A stretch of 64,000 nucleotides of DNA from Ancylobacter amanitiformis (GTDB taxonomy: Bacteria; Pseudomonadota; Alphaproteobacteria; Rhizobiales; Xanthobacteraceae), in NCBI RefSeq assembly GCF_030814815.1, contig NZ_JAUSVR010000001.1, forward strand, positions 620,001 through 684,000, read 5' to 3'. The notes beneath the pieces are model-generated. The model did not search any database. It was not told the origin of the DNA and saw nothing but the letters and a program-made list of their open reading frames with translations. This document shows, one piece after another, positions 27,044 to 37,043 of the stretch. The number at the start of each line of letters is the position of its first letter. The stretch's first letter is position 1. Made by a program: the position numbers and the translations under genes.

Positions 27044-28167
27044 GCGCGCTGCGCGCGGAGATCGCCCGCCGCATCGCGCAGGACGGGCCGATCACCGTCG
27101 CCGACTACATGGAACTGTGCCTGTTCCACCCGCGCCACGGCTATTACACCACGCGCGAACCGTTCGGCGCCTCCGGCGACTTCGTCACCGCGCCGGAAAT
27201 CAGCCAGATGTTCGGCGAACTCATCGGGCTGTGGGCGGCCGATAGCTGGATGCGGCTCGGCTCGCCCGCCGCCTTCGTGCTCGCCGAACTTGGTCCCGGG
27301 CGCGGCACCATGATGGCGGACATGCTGCGCGCCACGCGCGTGGTCCCCGGCTTTCACGCCGCCGCCCGCATCCATCTGGTGGAAGCCTCGCCGCGCCTGC
27401 GGGAGAGGCAGGCCGCGGCGCTGGCGAAGCACCGCGTCGACTGGGCGGGCGCGTTCGAGGATCTGCCGGCCGGCCCGCTGATCCTCATCGCCAACGAATT
27501 CGTCGACGCCCTGCCGATCCGCCAGTTCGTGCGCGCGGGCGATGGCATCGCCGAGCGCATGGTGGGGCTCGATGCGCAAGGCGCCCTCGCCTTCGGCCTG
27601 CGCCCCGGCGCGCGGCTGGATGAGCGGGCGCGGGCGCGGCTGCGCATGGCACCGCCCGGCGCCCTCCTGGAGATCTGCCCCGCTGGCCTCACCCTGGCCG
27701 AACGGCTCGGCGCGCGACTGGCGACGGGCGGCGGCGCCGCGCTGTTGATCGATTACGGGCATCGCGGCGAGCGGGAGGCCGGAGGCGGCTTCGGCGATAC
27801 GCTGCAGGCCCTGCGCGCCCACGCGAGCGACGATGTGCTGGCCCATCCGGGCGAGGCGGACATCACCGCCCATGTCGATTTCTCGGCTCTCGCCCGCGCC
27901 GCCACCGCCACGGGCGCGCGCGCCTTCGGCCCGATCGGCCAGGGCGCGCTGCTGGAGCGGCTCGGCATCGAGGCACGGGCCGCGCGGCTGATGCGCGACG
28001 CGGATGAGCCGACCCGAGCCACGATCGAGGCCGCGCGCCGGCGCCTCACCGCGACCGGCGATACGGAAATGGGAACCCTCTTCAAGGCGCTCGCTCTGGT
28101 GCATCCTGCGCTCGGCCTCGTCGCCGGATTCGCACCGGGCGAAGCATTCGGGGAATATGCCGCATGA
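27040..28167 (+). CDS. MidA/NDUFAF7-type SAM-dependent methyltransferase
   Basis: A 375-aa class I methyltransferase of the MidA group. Landmarks are ITVADYMELCLFHPRHGYY, GDFVTAPEISQMFGELIG, the SAM motif LAELGPGRGTMMADML and ANEFVDALPIRQF. In mitochondria the homologue methylates an Arg of a complex I subunit; a similar role here is possible but unproven. The start is GTG 27040 overlapping the lgt stop, and the end overlaps the pgeF start (ATGA), so lgt-midA-pgeF is a tightly coupled operon. Confidence 0.9.
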   Translation: MSALRAEIARRIAQDGPITVADYMELCLFHPRHGYYTTREPFGASGDFVTAPEISQMFGELIGLWAADSWMRLGSPAAFVLAELGPGRGTMMADMLRATRVVPGFHAAARIHLVEASPRLRERQAAALAKHRVDWAGAFEDLPAGPLILIANEFVDALPIRQFVRAGDGIAERMVGLDAQGALAFGLRPGARLDERARARLRMAPPGALLEICPAGLTLAERLGARLATGGGAALLIDYGHRGEREAGGGFGDTLQALRAHASDDVLAHPGEADITAHVDFSALARAATATGARAFGPIGQGALLERLGIEARAARLMRDADEPTRATIEAARRRLTATGDTEMGTLFKALALVHPALGLVAGFAPGEAFGEYAA

Positions 28168-28925
28168 AGGTTGAATCCAACGCGCTCAAGGCCCTGCCGG
28201 GCATCCGCCATGCCTTCTTCACCCGCGAAGGCGGCGTGTCCGAGGGCATCTATGCCGGGCTGAACGGGGGCACCGGCTCGCGGGACGATCCCGAACGCGT
28301 CGCGCGCAACCGCGCCCGCATGGCCTCGGCGCTCGGCGTGCCCGATGGCCACCTGCTCACCGCCTGGCAGGTTCATTCGCCCGATTGCGTCATCGTCTCC
28401 ACCCCGTGGGCGGAGCGGCCCAAGGCGGATGCGGTGGCCACGAACACGCCCGGCCTCGCCGCCGGCGTCTCCATCGCCGATTGCGGGCCGGTACTGTTCG
28501 CGGATGCGCAGGCGCGCGTGGTCGGCGCCGCGCATGCCGGCTGGAAGGGCGCAGTCGGCGGCATTCTCGACGCCACGCTCACCCGCATGGAGGAATTGGG
28601 CGCCCGGCGCGAGAACATCGTCGCCGCCATCGGGCCGCTGATCCGCCAGCCCAGCTATGAGGTCGGCCCCGACTTCATCGACAATCTGCTCCGGCTCGAC
28701 CCGGCGAACGAGCGTTTCCTCGCCCCCACCGAACGCGCGGAACATGCCCGGTTCGACCTGCCCTTCTACATCAGGACCCGGCTCGCCTCGCTCGGCGTCG
28801 GCACCATCGACGATCTCGGCCTCGACACCTATTCGGACGAGGCGCGCTTCTACAGCTATCGCCGCGCCACCCATCGCAATGAACCCGATTATGGCCGGCT
28901 GATCGCCGCCATCACCCTGGTCTGA
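28164..28925 (+). CDS. pgeF: Peptidoglycan editing factor, laccase-domain (DUF152) protein
   Basis: A 253-aa protein of the YfiH/YlmD/PgeF family. The metal-site motifs are visible: TAWQVHS, SIADCGPVLFAD (usual form TADC) and GAAHAGWKGAVGG, with the closing FYSYRR. Family members act on purine nucleosides in vitro and remove wrongly inserted L-Ser from peptidoglycan precursors in E. coli. It is translated from an ATG overlapping the midA stop. Confidence 0.9.
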   Translation: MKVESNALKALPGIRHAFFTREGGVSEGIYAGLNGGTGSRDDPERVARNRARMASALGVPDGHLLTAWQVHSPDCVIVSTPWAERPKADAVATNTPGLAAGVSIADCGPVLFADAQARVVGAAHAGWKGAVGGILDATLTRMEELGARRENIVAAIGPLIRQPSYEVGPDFIDNLLRLDPANERFLAPTERAEHARFDLPFYIRTRLASLGVGTIDDLGLDTYSDEARFYSYRRATHRNEPDYGRLIAAITLV

Positions 28926-28949
28926 CGTCGACAGCGGACGGAGCCCGCC

Positions 28950-30101
28950 ATGGCCCTGCATTTCACCGCCCCGGAATTCGCGCGCCGCAAGCAGCGCCTG
29001 CTCGCCGAGCTGGCCGCGCGCCAGCTGGATGGCCTGCTGATGTTCCAGCAGGAATCCATGTACTGGCTCACCGGCTACGACACGTTCGGCTTCTGCTTCT
29101 TCCAGTCGCTCTGGCTCGGGGCGGATGGGCGGCTCGCGCTGCTCACCCGCTCGGCAGACCTCCGGCAGGCGCAGCACACCTCGCTGATCGAGGATATCCG
29201 CATCTGGACCGACCGGGCCGATGCCACCCCGCAGGAGCAGCTGCGCGCCATGGTGGCGGATCTCGGGGGCAGCGGCGGACGCATCGGCGTCGAATATGAG
29301 AGTTACGGCCTCACCGCCGCCAGCGGCAAAAAGCTCGATGCGGCCTTTGACGGCTTTGCCACGCTGGAGGATGCTTCCCGCCTCGTGGATCATCTACGCG
29401 TGGTGAAATCGCCGGCCGAGATCCTCTATGTGCGACAGGCCGGCAAGCTGGCGCTGGCCGCGCGCGAGGCCGGCATCGCCACTATTGCCCCCGGCATCGA
29501 CGAGGGCGACGTGCTCGCCGCCATGCAGGGCGCCGTCTTCAAGGGGGGCGGCGATTATCCCGCCAACGAGTTCATCATCGGCTCAGGCACCGACGCGCTG
29601 CTGTGCCGCTACAAGTCCGGCCGCCGCGTGCTGGAGAGCGAGGATCAGATCACGCTCGAATGGGCCGGCACCTATCGCCACTACCATGCGGCGATGATGG
29701 AGACCGTGGTGGTCGGCCCGCCGCGCGATCGCCATCTCGAACTGTTCGCCGCCGCGAAACAGGCGATGGAAGCCTGCGCCCACGCGCTGGTGCCCGGCCG
29801 GACGGCCGGCGACGTGTTCGCCGCCCATGCCCATGTGATGGACGGGCACGGGCTGGAAAAGCACCGCCTCGCCGCCTGCGGCTATTCGCTGGGCGCCAAG
29901 TTCACTCCCTCCTGGATGGACCCGCCAATGTTCTATGCGGACAATCCCTGGGTGCTGGAGCCGGGCATGGTGATGTTCGCCCACATGATTTTGATGGACA
30001 GCGAAACCGACACCGCCATGTGCCTGGGCCGCACCTTCCTGATTGGCGTTAACGCTAACGAGTGCTTAACGGACGCCCCTCTGGACCTGATCGTTAATTA
30101 G
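28950..30101 (+). CDS. M24 pita-bread protein of the creatinase/ectoine-hydrolase type
   Basis: A 383-aa protein with the two-domain creatinase/prolidase fold. The N-terminal domain ends near LRVVKSPAEILYVRQA; the C-terminal pita-bread domain starts near GIDEGDVLAAM. In true metallopeptidases the first metal ligands are Asp in a D-x-G pattern. Here that strand reads ITLEWAGTYRHYHAAMMET, with Glu instead of Asp, as in creatinase and ectoine-hydrolase (DoeA)-like members that work without two metals. It may therefore hydrolyse a C-N bond in a small compound rather than X-Pro peptides. It starts 25 nt after pgeF with a GGAG ribosome binding site. Confidence 0.8.
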   Translation: MALHFTAPEFARRKQRLLAELAARQLDGLLMFQQESMYWLTGYDTFGFCFFQSLWLGADGRLALLTRSADLRQAQHTSLIEDIRIWTDRADATPQEQLRAMVADLGGSGGRIGVEYESYGLTAASGKKLDAAFDGFATLEDASRLVDHLRVVKSPAEILYVRQAGKLALAAREAGIATIAPGIDEGDVLAAMQGAVFKGGGDYPANEFIIGSGTDALLCRYKSGRRVLESEDQITLEWAGTYRHYHAAMMETVVVGPPRDRHLELFAAAKQAMEACAHALVPGRTAGDVFAAHAHVMDGHGLEKHRLAACGYSLGAKFTPSWMDPPMFYADNPWVLEPGMVMFAHMILMDSETDTAMCLGRTFLIGVNANECLTDAPLDLIVN

Positions 30102-30202
30102 TCTTAACCATTTCCCCGGACCGCCGACCACGGCCGCGAATCACCCGAGGGCCTGCCCAGGGTGAGACAAAGCGGCCGGGCCGGCACGCAGGGGACGGGT
30201 TC

Positions 30203-30919
30203 ATGATCGATCGACTCCGCCGGCATCTGGGCCGGCGCCTGCCGACGACCGCGGCGCTCCTCGCCGCACTGGCCCTCGGGGCCTGCCAGACCAACGGCGG
30301 CAAACCCGTCGCCTCCGCCGCCATCTCTCCCGCCAGGCAGTCCATCGCCTTCGATTCGATCGATGGTCCGCCGCAGCCGGTGTTCGACAAGCTGGTCGCC
30401 ACCCTCTCCACCGAGGCGCAGACGCGCCAGATGCCCATCGTCTCGCGCGAGGGCGAGGCCGCCTATCGCGTGCGCGGCTATCTCGCCACCGTGGTGCAGA
30501 ACGGCAAGGGCGAAGTCGACTGGGTGTGGGACGTGTTCGACGCCGACCGCGAGCGGGTGCTGCGCGTGGCCGGCACCGAGAAGGTCGGCCCCGGCAAGGA
30601 TGTGTGGAACAAGATCGACGACGAGACGCTCGGCCGCATCGCCGCCCAGAGCCTCGACGAGATTTCCACCCGCCTCGCCGCCAATACCGGCCGGCCCCAG
30701 CCCTCCCCCGCCGGCGCCGCGCGGCCGACGCCCGCTCCCGCCGAGGAGCTTGAGGACCCCGCCGCCTCGCCGCCGATCGACCCGACCAACGGCCCGGCCA
30801 TCGCCCGCTCCTCGACGCCCGAAGCCGCGTCGCCCGAAGCCGAGGAGCCCGGCGCGGCCTTTGCCGAGAGTCCGGCCGCACCCGCCGGCCCCGCGCTCAC
30901 CTTCGCCGCGCGTCCCTGA
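30203..30919 (+). CDS. Predicted lipoprotein of unknown function upstream of prs
   Basis: A 238-aa protein with a lipobox (LALGAC) after a hydrophobic helix. The conserved-looking core has [30 protein letters not shown] and [20 protein letters not shown]. It then runs into a Pro/Ala/Glu-rich, probably disordered tail from about residue 165. I do not know a function. Similar lipoproteins upstream of prs are common in this order, which suggests a conserved neighbourhood. Confidence 0.75.
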   Translation: MIDRLRRHLGRRLPTTAALLAALALGACQTNGGKPVASAAISPARQSIAFDSIDGPPQPVFDKLVATLSTEAQTRQMPIVSREGEAAYRVRGYLATVVQNGKGEVDWVWDVFDADRERVLRVAGTEKVGPGKDVWNKIDDETLGRIAAQSLDEISTRLAANTGRPQPSPAGAARPTPAPAEELEDPAASPPIDPTNGPAIARSSTPEAASPEAEEPGAAFAESPAAPAGPALTFAARP

Positions 30920-31074
30920 GGCCGGGATTTCGTGCGTGCCCGGCGCAACACGTCCGAACAAGCGGGCGTGGCGAAAACGAGTCGCCTTTACAGCGCCGAC
31001 CGGCCCGCCTATCAGGGCTGCGCGACGGCCATGCGACGGCCGGCGGTGGAAGTACGGCTTGGAGCGCGCCGGAA

Positions 31075-32028
<954 letters not shown>

Positions 32029-32162
32029 GGCGCCGAAGACGGCACGGTTTTACCTAACCGCCGGACATTTAATAATAAGCCGAGATCATGGTGCACTGCG
32101 CCATGATCGTTCCACACTTCACCGCCACGGTTCGGGCTCGCGACCCCGAACCGGACGACGAC

Positions 32163-33068
32163 ATGACGCGTACCCCCATGCGGCGCGCGGGCTGGGCAAG
32201 CCCGCTGATGACGGCGCTCAAAATCGCGCGGTGGCACCCGCTCAAAGTCACCCTGCCCGCGCTGCTGACGCTGGCCCTCGCCGCCCCCGCACAGGCTCAG
32301 TCGCTCGGGCGCGCGGCGTCCTCGCCCTCCGCCAATCCCTGGCAGGGAATCGCCATCACCGTCACGCCTCCCGATGATTCGGAGCCAGAACCGAGCACCT
32401 CCCCCTATGAGGCTGCCCAGCAGGCAGCCCAGCCTGCCGGGCCTGCCCCCGTAGCCGAGCCTGTCGTGGCGGAGCCCGAGCCGGATGGCGAGGCTCCCTC
32501 GCTCTGGCAGGTGCTTAGCCTGGGCCTGGGCGGCGATACGCCGGAGCCCGTCAAGCCGCCGCCGGCGCCGAACCAGCTCCTGCCCGTGCGCAAGCCGGCC
32601 GTGATCCGATCGTCCGACCCACTGCCGACCAGCGTCGACCTCAGCCACGGGCCGGCCAGCGTCGCCGTCTCCACCAGCGCGAGCGGCTCGGCGCCGAAAT
32701 CAGGCCTCGCTGGCGCCAGTGCCGGCGGCGCCTCGGCCGCCGTCACCGGCCGCGTGGGCTATGAGCAGGACAACCTCGCCGTCTACAGCACCGGCACGCT
32801 CAGCGCCTCGGCGAGCACCAGCGCGCCCTCGGTCTCGGACAATGTGGCGGTGGGCAGCAAATATACCGTGCCGCTCGCCCCGCTCGGGCTCGGCGACCAC
32901 AAGCTGGACGCCAGCGTCGAGGTGAACAATTCCCGCACCACGACCACTGGCGTTGAGCTGCGCACGCCGGGGAACGGCTATGAACAGTTCATCTCGGTCG
33001 AGCGCACCTCGCCCGCCGATGCCAATGCCAGCGGCGTGGTGAAGGCCGGCGTGCTGGGCAAGTTCTAA
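32163..33068 (+). CDS. Secreted low-complexity protein of unknown function
   Basis: A protein of about 301 aa. A basic leader is followed by a hydrophobic segment (LPALLTLALAAPAQAQ) that looks like a Sec signal. A Pro/Glu/Ala-rich region follows, then a Ser/Ala/Gly/Thr-rich part with alternating hydrophobics that could be beta-strands. It ends VKAGVLGKF, with a C-terminal Phe as in outer-membrane proteins. No family recognised. The start is uncertain: ATG 32088, 32163 and 32208 are in frame and none has a good ribosome binding site. Confidence 0.6.
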   Translation: MTRTPMRRAGWASPLMTALKIARWHPLKVTLPALLTLALAAPAQAQSLGRAASSPSANPWQGIAITVTPPDDSEPEPSTSPYEAAQQAAQPAGPAPVAEPVVAEPEPDGEAPSLWQVLSLGLGGDTPEPVKPPPAPNQLLPVRKPAVIRSSDPLPTSVDLSHGPASVAVSTSASGSAPKSGLAGASAGGASAAVTGRVGYEQDNLAVYSTGTLSASASTSAPSVSDNVAVGSKYTVPLAPLGLGDHKLDASVEVNNSRTTTTGVELRTPGNGYEQFISVERTSPADANASGVVKAGVLGKF

Positions 33069-33235
33069 GCCCGGCCATTTCTGAGCCGGCCATGTCTAAG
33101 CCGGGCCACTCGCGGCGCGCCGGCGGCGCGGGCGTTGCCCTGCAACGGTTTTGCTGGTATTAGCCCGCCCGTCCGCAGCCTTTCCGCACCCCTGGAGGCG
33201 CGCTGCAGGCAAAACCTGCCAAGCCTGAAGGACCG

Positions 33236-33261
33236 GGCCGCGCGAGCGGCCTTCTCCTTTT
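33236..33261 (+). terminator. Hairpin with T tract just upstream of rplY
   Basis: GGCCGC (33236-33241), loop GCGA, GCGGCC (33246-33251), then TTCTCCTTTT. It ends 22 nt before the rplY ATG. It may terminate the upstream secreted-protein gene or act as an attenuator in an rplY leader; sequence alone does not decide. Confidence 0.45.
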
Positions 33262-33283
33262 GCAACCATGTAAGGATCAAGCC

Positions 33284-33907
33284 ATGACCGCCATCAAGGA
33301 ACTGAAGGCGTCGGCGCGCACGAAGATCGGCAAGGGGGCCGCCCGTGCAGAACGCCGCGCCGGTCGCGTACCCGCCGTCATCTACGGAGCCGGCAAGGCC
33401 CCCGTCGGCATCACGCTCGACTATACCGAGATCACCCGCATCATCTATGCCGGCCACTTCCTCACCACGCTGTTCAACATCGACATCGAGGGCGAGAAGC
33501 ACCGCGTCATTCCGCGCGACTACCAGCTCGATCCGATCAAGGATCTGCCGCTGCATGTCGATTTCCTGCGCGTGGTCGCCGGCGCCAGCCTGACCGTCGA
33601 CGTGCCGGTGCACTTCCTCAACAACGACACCGCTCCGGCGATCAAGCAGGGCGCCACCCTGAACATCGTCACGCATGCCGTTTCGCTGAACGCGCCGGCC
33701 GATGCCATTCCGGAGTCGATCGAAGTCGACGTGGCCCAGTACAGCTTCGGCGATTCGATCCACCTGTCGGCGATCACCCTCCCGGCGGGCGTGACCTGGG
33801 CCGGCCATGGCGACGACACGCTGGCGACCATCACCGCGCCGACCGGCCTCAAGGAGGCCGAGGCCGACGAGGCGGCCGCCGCCGCTGCGGAAGCCGCCAA
33901 GGGCTGA
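33284..33907 (+). CDS. rplY: 50S ribosomal protein L25/general stress protein Ctc
   Basis: A 207-aa two-domain L25 (TL5/Ctc type). The N-terminal 5S rRNA-binding domain (LKASARTKIGKGAARAERRAGRVPAVIYG) is followed by the C-terminal beta domain (GASLTVDVPVHFLN, LKEAEADEAAA tail). ATG 33284 has AAGGA 8 nt upstream. A strong terminator follows, so it is probably its own unit. Confidence 0.95.
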   Translation: MTAIKELKASARTKIGKGAARAERRAGRVPAVIYGAGKAPVGITLDYTEITRIIYAGHFLTTLFNIDIEGEKHRVIPRDYQLDPIKDLPLHVDFLRVVAGASLTVDVPVHFLNNDTAPAIKQGATLNIVTHAVSLNAPADAIPESIEVDVAQYSFGDSIHLSAITLPAGVTWAGHGDDTLATITAPTGLKEAEADEAAAAAAEAAKG

Positions 33908-33951
33908 TCCCGCGCGCCGGCGGGCACTCTCGCCTGCCGCCTGACGTCGAT

Positions 33952-33977
33952 GGAGCCGGAAGTTCGCTTCCGGCTCC
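33952..33977 (+). terminator. Terminator after rplY
   Basis: An 11-bp stem GGAGCCGGAAG/CTTCCGGCTCC closed by a stable TTCG tetraloop (33952-33977), followed by TGTCGTTT. It lies 45 nt after the rplY stop. The T tract is short. Confidence 0.75.
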
Positions 33978-34060
33978 TGTCGTTTCGAGCGGAGACGGCT
34001 TCGTCGGCCGCGCATGCGGGGTGTCCGCGCCGGCTGGGCCGCGCTCTATGGAGATGATCG

Positions 34061-34672
34061 GTGTTCCTCTTCGCCGGCCTCGGCAATCCGGGCCCGAAAT
34101 ATGCCGGCAACCGGCACAATATCGGCTTCATGGTGGTGGACGCGATTGCCCGCCGCCACCGCTTCTCGCCGTGGCGCCGGCGTTTCCAGGGCGCGGCCTG
34201 CGAAGGCGAGATCGAGGGGCAGAAGGTGCTTGCCCTGCTGCCGGAAACTTTCATGAACGAAAGCGGCCGGGCGGTCGCCGAAGCCCAGCGCTTCTACAAG
34301 ATCGAACTCGGGGACGTGTTCGCCTTCCATGACGAACTCGACCTGCCGCCGGCCAAGGTGCGTGCCAAGATCGGCGGCGGCAATGCCGGGCATAACGGCC
34401 TGCGCTCCATCACCGCTCATTGCGGCAATGATTACGGCCGGGTGCGCCTCGGCATCGGCCATCCCGGCGACAAGGCGCTGGTGCACAGCTTCGTGCTGGG
34501 CGACTTCGCCAAGGCCGAACAGGCCTGGGTCGAGGCGGTGAGTGACGGCTGCGCCGAACTGGCCGGGCTATTGGTCGCGCGCAGGCTCGACGAATTCCAG
34601 AGCCGACTGCATCTCCTCATGGAGGCGCGCGGCTTCGGCGCCGTCGACCTGCCCGGCGCGGGCAAGCGCTAG
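34061..34672 (+). CDS. pth: Peptidyl-tRNA hydrolase
   Basis: A 203-aa enzyme that recycles stalled peptidyl-tRNAs. Active-site pattern [18 protein letters not shown] has the catalytic His at residue 19. TFMNESG and [16 protein letters not shown] (catalytic Asp) and [13 protein letters not shown] follow. The start is GTG 34061 with GGAG 8 nt upstream. It is next to rplY and ychF, a very common order in proteobacteria. Confidence 0.95.
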   Translation: MFLFAGLGNPGPKYAGNRHNIGFMVVDAIARRHRFSPWRRRFQGAACEGEIEGQKVLALLPETFMNESGRAVAEAQRFYKIELGDVFAFHDELDLPPAKVRAKIGGGNAGHNGLRSITAHCGNDYGRVRLGIGHPGDKALVHSFVLGDFAKAEQAWVEAVSDGCAELAGLLVARRLDEFQSRLHLLMEARGFGAVDLPGAGKR

Positions 34673-34776
34673 AGCCTTCGTCCCGGCGCCGGCCCCGACA
34701 CTCTTCGCCCCTTGCGCGGGCGGCGCCACTTGCCTAACCACGGCGGCAAACATCTCACCGGACAGAGCATCGCATC

Positions 34777-35874
34777 ATGGGCTTCAAATGCGGCATTGTC
34801 GGCCTGCCCAACGTCGGCAAGTCGACCCTCTTCAACGCGCTGACGCAGACCGCGGCGGCGCAGGCGGCGAATTACCCGTTCTGCACCATCGAGCCGAATG
34901 TCGGCGACGTCGCCGTGCCCGATGCGCGGCTTGAGACGCTGGCGGCAATCGCCGGCTCCGGCCAGATCATCCCCACCCGCCTGACCTTCGTCGACATTGC
35001 CGGGCTGGTGCGCGGCGCCTCCAAGGGCGAGGGCCTCGGCAACCAGTTCCTCGCCAATATCCGCGAATGCGACGCGATCGCCCATGTGGTGCGCTGCTTC
35101 GAGGATTCGGACGTGACCCATGTCGAGGGCAAGCTCGCGCCGATCAGCGACATCGACACGATCGAGACCGAGCTGATGCTCGCCGATCTCGACAGCCTGG
35201 AAAAGCGCGCCGGCGCGCTGGAGAAGAAGGCCAAGGGCGGCGACAAGGATTCCAAGGAACTGCTCGACCTGATGACCCGCGCGCTGGTGCTGCTGCGCGA
35301 GGGCAAGCCGGCCCGCCTCGTCGAGGTGAAGCCGGAGGAGGAAAAGGCCTTCCGCATGCTCGGCCTGCTCTCCTCCAAGCCGGTACTGTATGTCTGCAAT
35401 GTCGAGGAAGCCTCGGCGAAGGCCGGCAACGCGCTTTCGGCGGAGGTCTTCACCCGTGCCGCCGAGGAAGGCGCGAAGGCGGTGGTGGTCTCGGCCAAGA
35501 TCGAGAGCGAGATCGCCGTGCTGCCGGCCGAGGAGCAGAAGGACTATCTCGAAGCCATCGACCTTGAGGAGCCCGGCCTCAACCGCATCATCCGCACCGG
35601 CTATGAGTTGCTGAAGCTCGTCACCTATTTCACCGTCGGCCCGAAGGAAGCCCGCGCCTGGACCATCACCGCCGGCACCAAGGCACCGGCGGCGGCGGGC
35701 GTCATCCACTCGGATTTCGAGAAGGGCTTCATCCGCGCCGAGACCATCGCCTATGACGACTACGTCAAGGGCAAGGGCGAGGCCGGCGCGCGCGATGCCG
35801 GGCGGCTGCGGCTCGAAGGCAAGGAATATGTCGTCGCCGATGGCGACGTGCTGCATTTCCGCTTCGCCAACTGA
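34777..35874 (+). CDS. ychF: Redox-regulated OBG-type ATPase YchF
   Basis: A 365-aa P-loop protein that binds ATP rather than GTP and associates with ribosomes. Motifs: G1 GLPNVGKSTLFNALT, G3 FVDIAGLVRGASKGEGLGNQF, G4 replacement YVCNVEE. The C-terminal TGS domain has WTITAGTKAPAAAGVIHSDF and YVVADGDVLHFRF. It lies about 100 nt downstream of pth. Confidence 0.96.
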   Translation: MGFKCGIVGLPNVGKSTLFNALTQTAAAQAANYPFCTIEPNVGDVAVPDARLETLAAIAGSGQIIPTRLTFVDIAGLVRGASKGEGLGNQFLANIRECDAIAHVVRCFEDSDVTHVEGKLAPISDIDTIETELMLADLDSLEKRAGALEKKAKGGDKDSKELLDLMTRALVLLREGKPARLVEVKPEEEKAFRMLGLLSSKPVLYVCNVEEASAKAGNALSAEVFTRAAEEGAKAVVVSAKIESEIAVLPAEEQKDYLEAIDLEEPGLNRIIRTGYELLKLVTYFTVGPKEARAWTITAGTKAPAAAGVIHSDFEKGFIRAETIAYDDYVKGKGEAGARDAGRLRLEGKEYVVADGDVLHFRFAN

Positions 35875-35988
35875 ACCGACCTGATAGCGATACCAGCACT
35901 TGACCCAGGGCGCGCCGTCCCGTGTGATCGCGATCCGACACGGGGCGGAAGCGTGATGCTTCGCCCGCGCCACAGCCTTTGCGGGGAA

Positions 35989-36072
35989 CCCCGGTTCACC
36001 GGAAAGGCTCCAGGTTCTTGGTTTGACGCGTTTTTCTCGCGAACCGGCACTCACTTCGCTCGAAAGCGCTTC
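35989..36072. repeat. Diverged intergenic repeat, copy B
   Basis: Between ychF and the first MaoC gene the blocks GGTTCACCGGAAAGGCT, TTTGACGCGTTTTTCTCGCG and CTCGAAAGCGCT appear in the same order as the repeat in front of moaE. Directly before it lies G+C-rich DNA with several short inverted repeats (35920-35988). It ends about 20 nt before the next start codon. Confidence 0.6.
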
Positions 36073-36090
36073 TGCGGTGAAGGAAGCTAG

Positions 36091-36552
36091 ATGCAGCAAT
36101 ATTGGGAGGACTTCACCGAAGGCCATGTCGCCACGTGCGGTCGCTATGTCGTCGGGCGCGAGGAAATTGTCGCCTTCGCCCGGGAATATGACCCTGCCCC
36201 CATCCATCTCGACGATTCCGCCGCCGAAGCGACGCGGCTCGGCGGCATCTCGGCGTCCGGCTGGCACCTGTGCTGCATCTTCATGCGCCTCGCCGCCGAT
36301 GGATTTCTCACCAATGCCGACTGCCTCGGCTCGCCGGGCCTCGACGAGGTGCGCTTCCTCAGGCCCGTCCATCCCGGCGCCGTGCTCAGCCTCCGGCGGC
36401 GGGTGCTGGAGACCCGCTCATCCAAGAGCCGGCCGGAACTCGGGCTGGTCAAGTTCCGCTTCGAACTGATCGACGCGGGCGCGGAGGTGATGGCGGATCT
36501 GGTCGGCACCGTCATGTTCGGCCGGCGCAATCCCGGCTTCCGGCTGCTCTGA
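36091..36552 (+). CDS. MaoC-like dehydratase (first of a tandem pair)
   Basis: A 153-aa hot-dog fold protein. The (R)-hydratase-type motif is present: FAREYDPAPIHLDDSAA (catalytic Asp and His), followed by GGISASGWHLCCIFMRL and FLRPVHPGAVLSLRRRVLE. The family hydrates enoyl-CoA thioesters in side-chain or polyhydroxyalkanoate metabolism. It is 14 nt upstream of a second MaoC gene, so the pair may form a heterodimer. Substrate unknown. Confidence 0.87.
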   Translation: MQQYWEDFTEGHVATCGRYVVGREEIVAFAREYDPAPIHLDDSAAEATRLGGISASGWHLCCIFMRLAADGFLTNADCLGSPGLDEVRFLRPVHPGAVLSLRRRVLETRSSKSRPELGLVKFRFELIDAGAEVMADLVGTVMFGRRNPGFRLL

Positions 36553-36566
36553 GGCGGGAGGATCCC

Positions 36567-37043
36567 ATGCTGTTCTTCGAGGATATCGAGATCGGGCAGA
36601 TCACACGGCTCGGCTCCTACACCTTCCGGGAGGCGGAGATGATCGCCTTCGCCCGGGCCTGGGACCCGCAGGCCTTCCATCTCGACAGCACAGCCGGGGC
36701 GCGCACCCATTTCGCCGGGCTGGTCGCCTCCGGCTGGCACACCGCCGCCATCGCCTCGCGCCTGCGGGCGCAGGTCTGCACGCAGCAGCACGAGGCGCTG
36801 CGGCGCGAGGGCAAGAAGGTGCCCCGCGTCGGGCCCTCCCCCGGCTTCAAGGACCTCAAATGGCTCCGCCCTGTGCGGGCCGGCGATACGCTGACCTTCA
36901 CCAGCGAGGTGGTGGCGAAGAAGCCGAGCCAGTCGCGCCCCGAATGGGGCCTCGTCTTCACCCACGACACCGCTGTCGACCAGGAGGGCCGCCTCGCCTT
37001 CGAGCTGACGAACTGCGTGTTCGTGGAGCGGCTGGAGGCGTGA
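36567..37043 (+). CDS. MaoC-like dehydratase (second of a tandem pair)
   Basis: A 158-aa hot-dog protein closely similar in layout to the upstream gene: FARAWDPQAFHLDSTAG, GLVASGWHTAAIASRL and WLRPVRAGDTLTFTSEVV. GGAGG lies 5 nt before ATG 36567. Its stop overlaps by one base the ATG of the broken EEP gene (TGATG), so these genes were probably one operon. Confidence 0.87.
   Translation: MLFFEDIEIGQITRLGSYTFREAEMIAFARAWDPQAFHLDSTAGARTHFAGLVASGWHTAAIASRLRAQVCTQQHEALRREGKKVPRVGPSPGFKDLKWLRPVRAGDTLTFTSEVVAKKPSQSRPEWGLVFTHDTAVDQEGRLAFELTNCVFVERLEA

Noticed and set aside
30094-30107. Possible CtrA-type TTAA/TTAA site after the M24 gene
   Set aside because: The two TTAA boxes are 6 nt apart, not the 7 expected, and the site follows a gene end rather than preceding a start.
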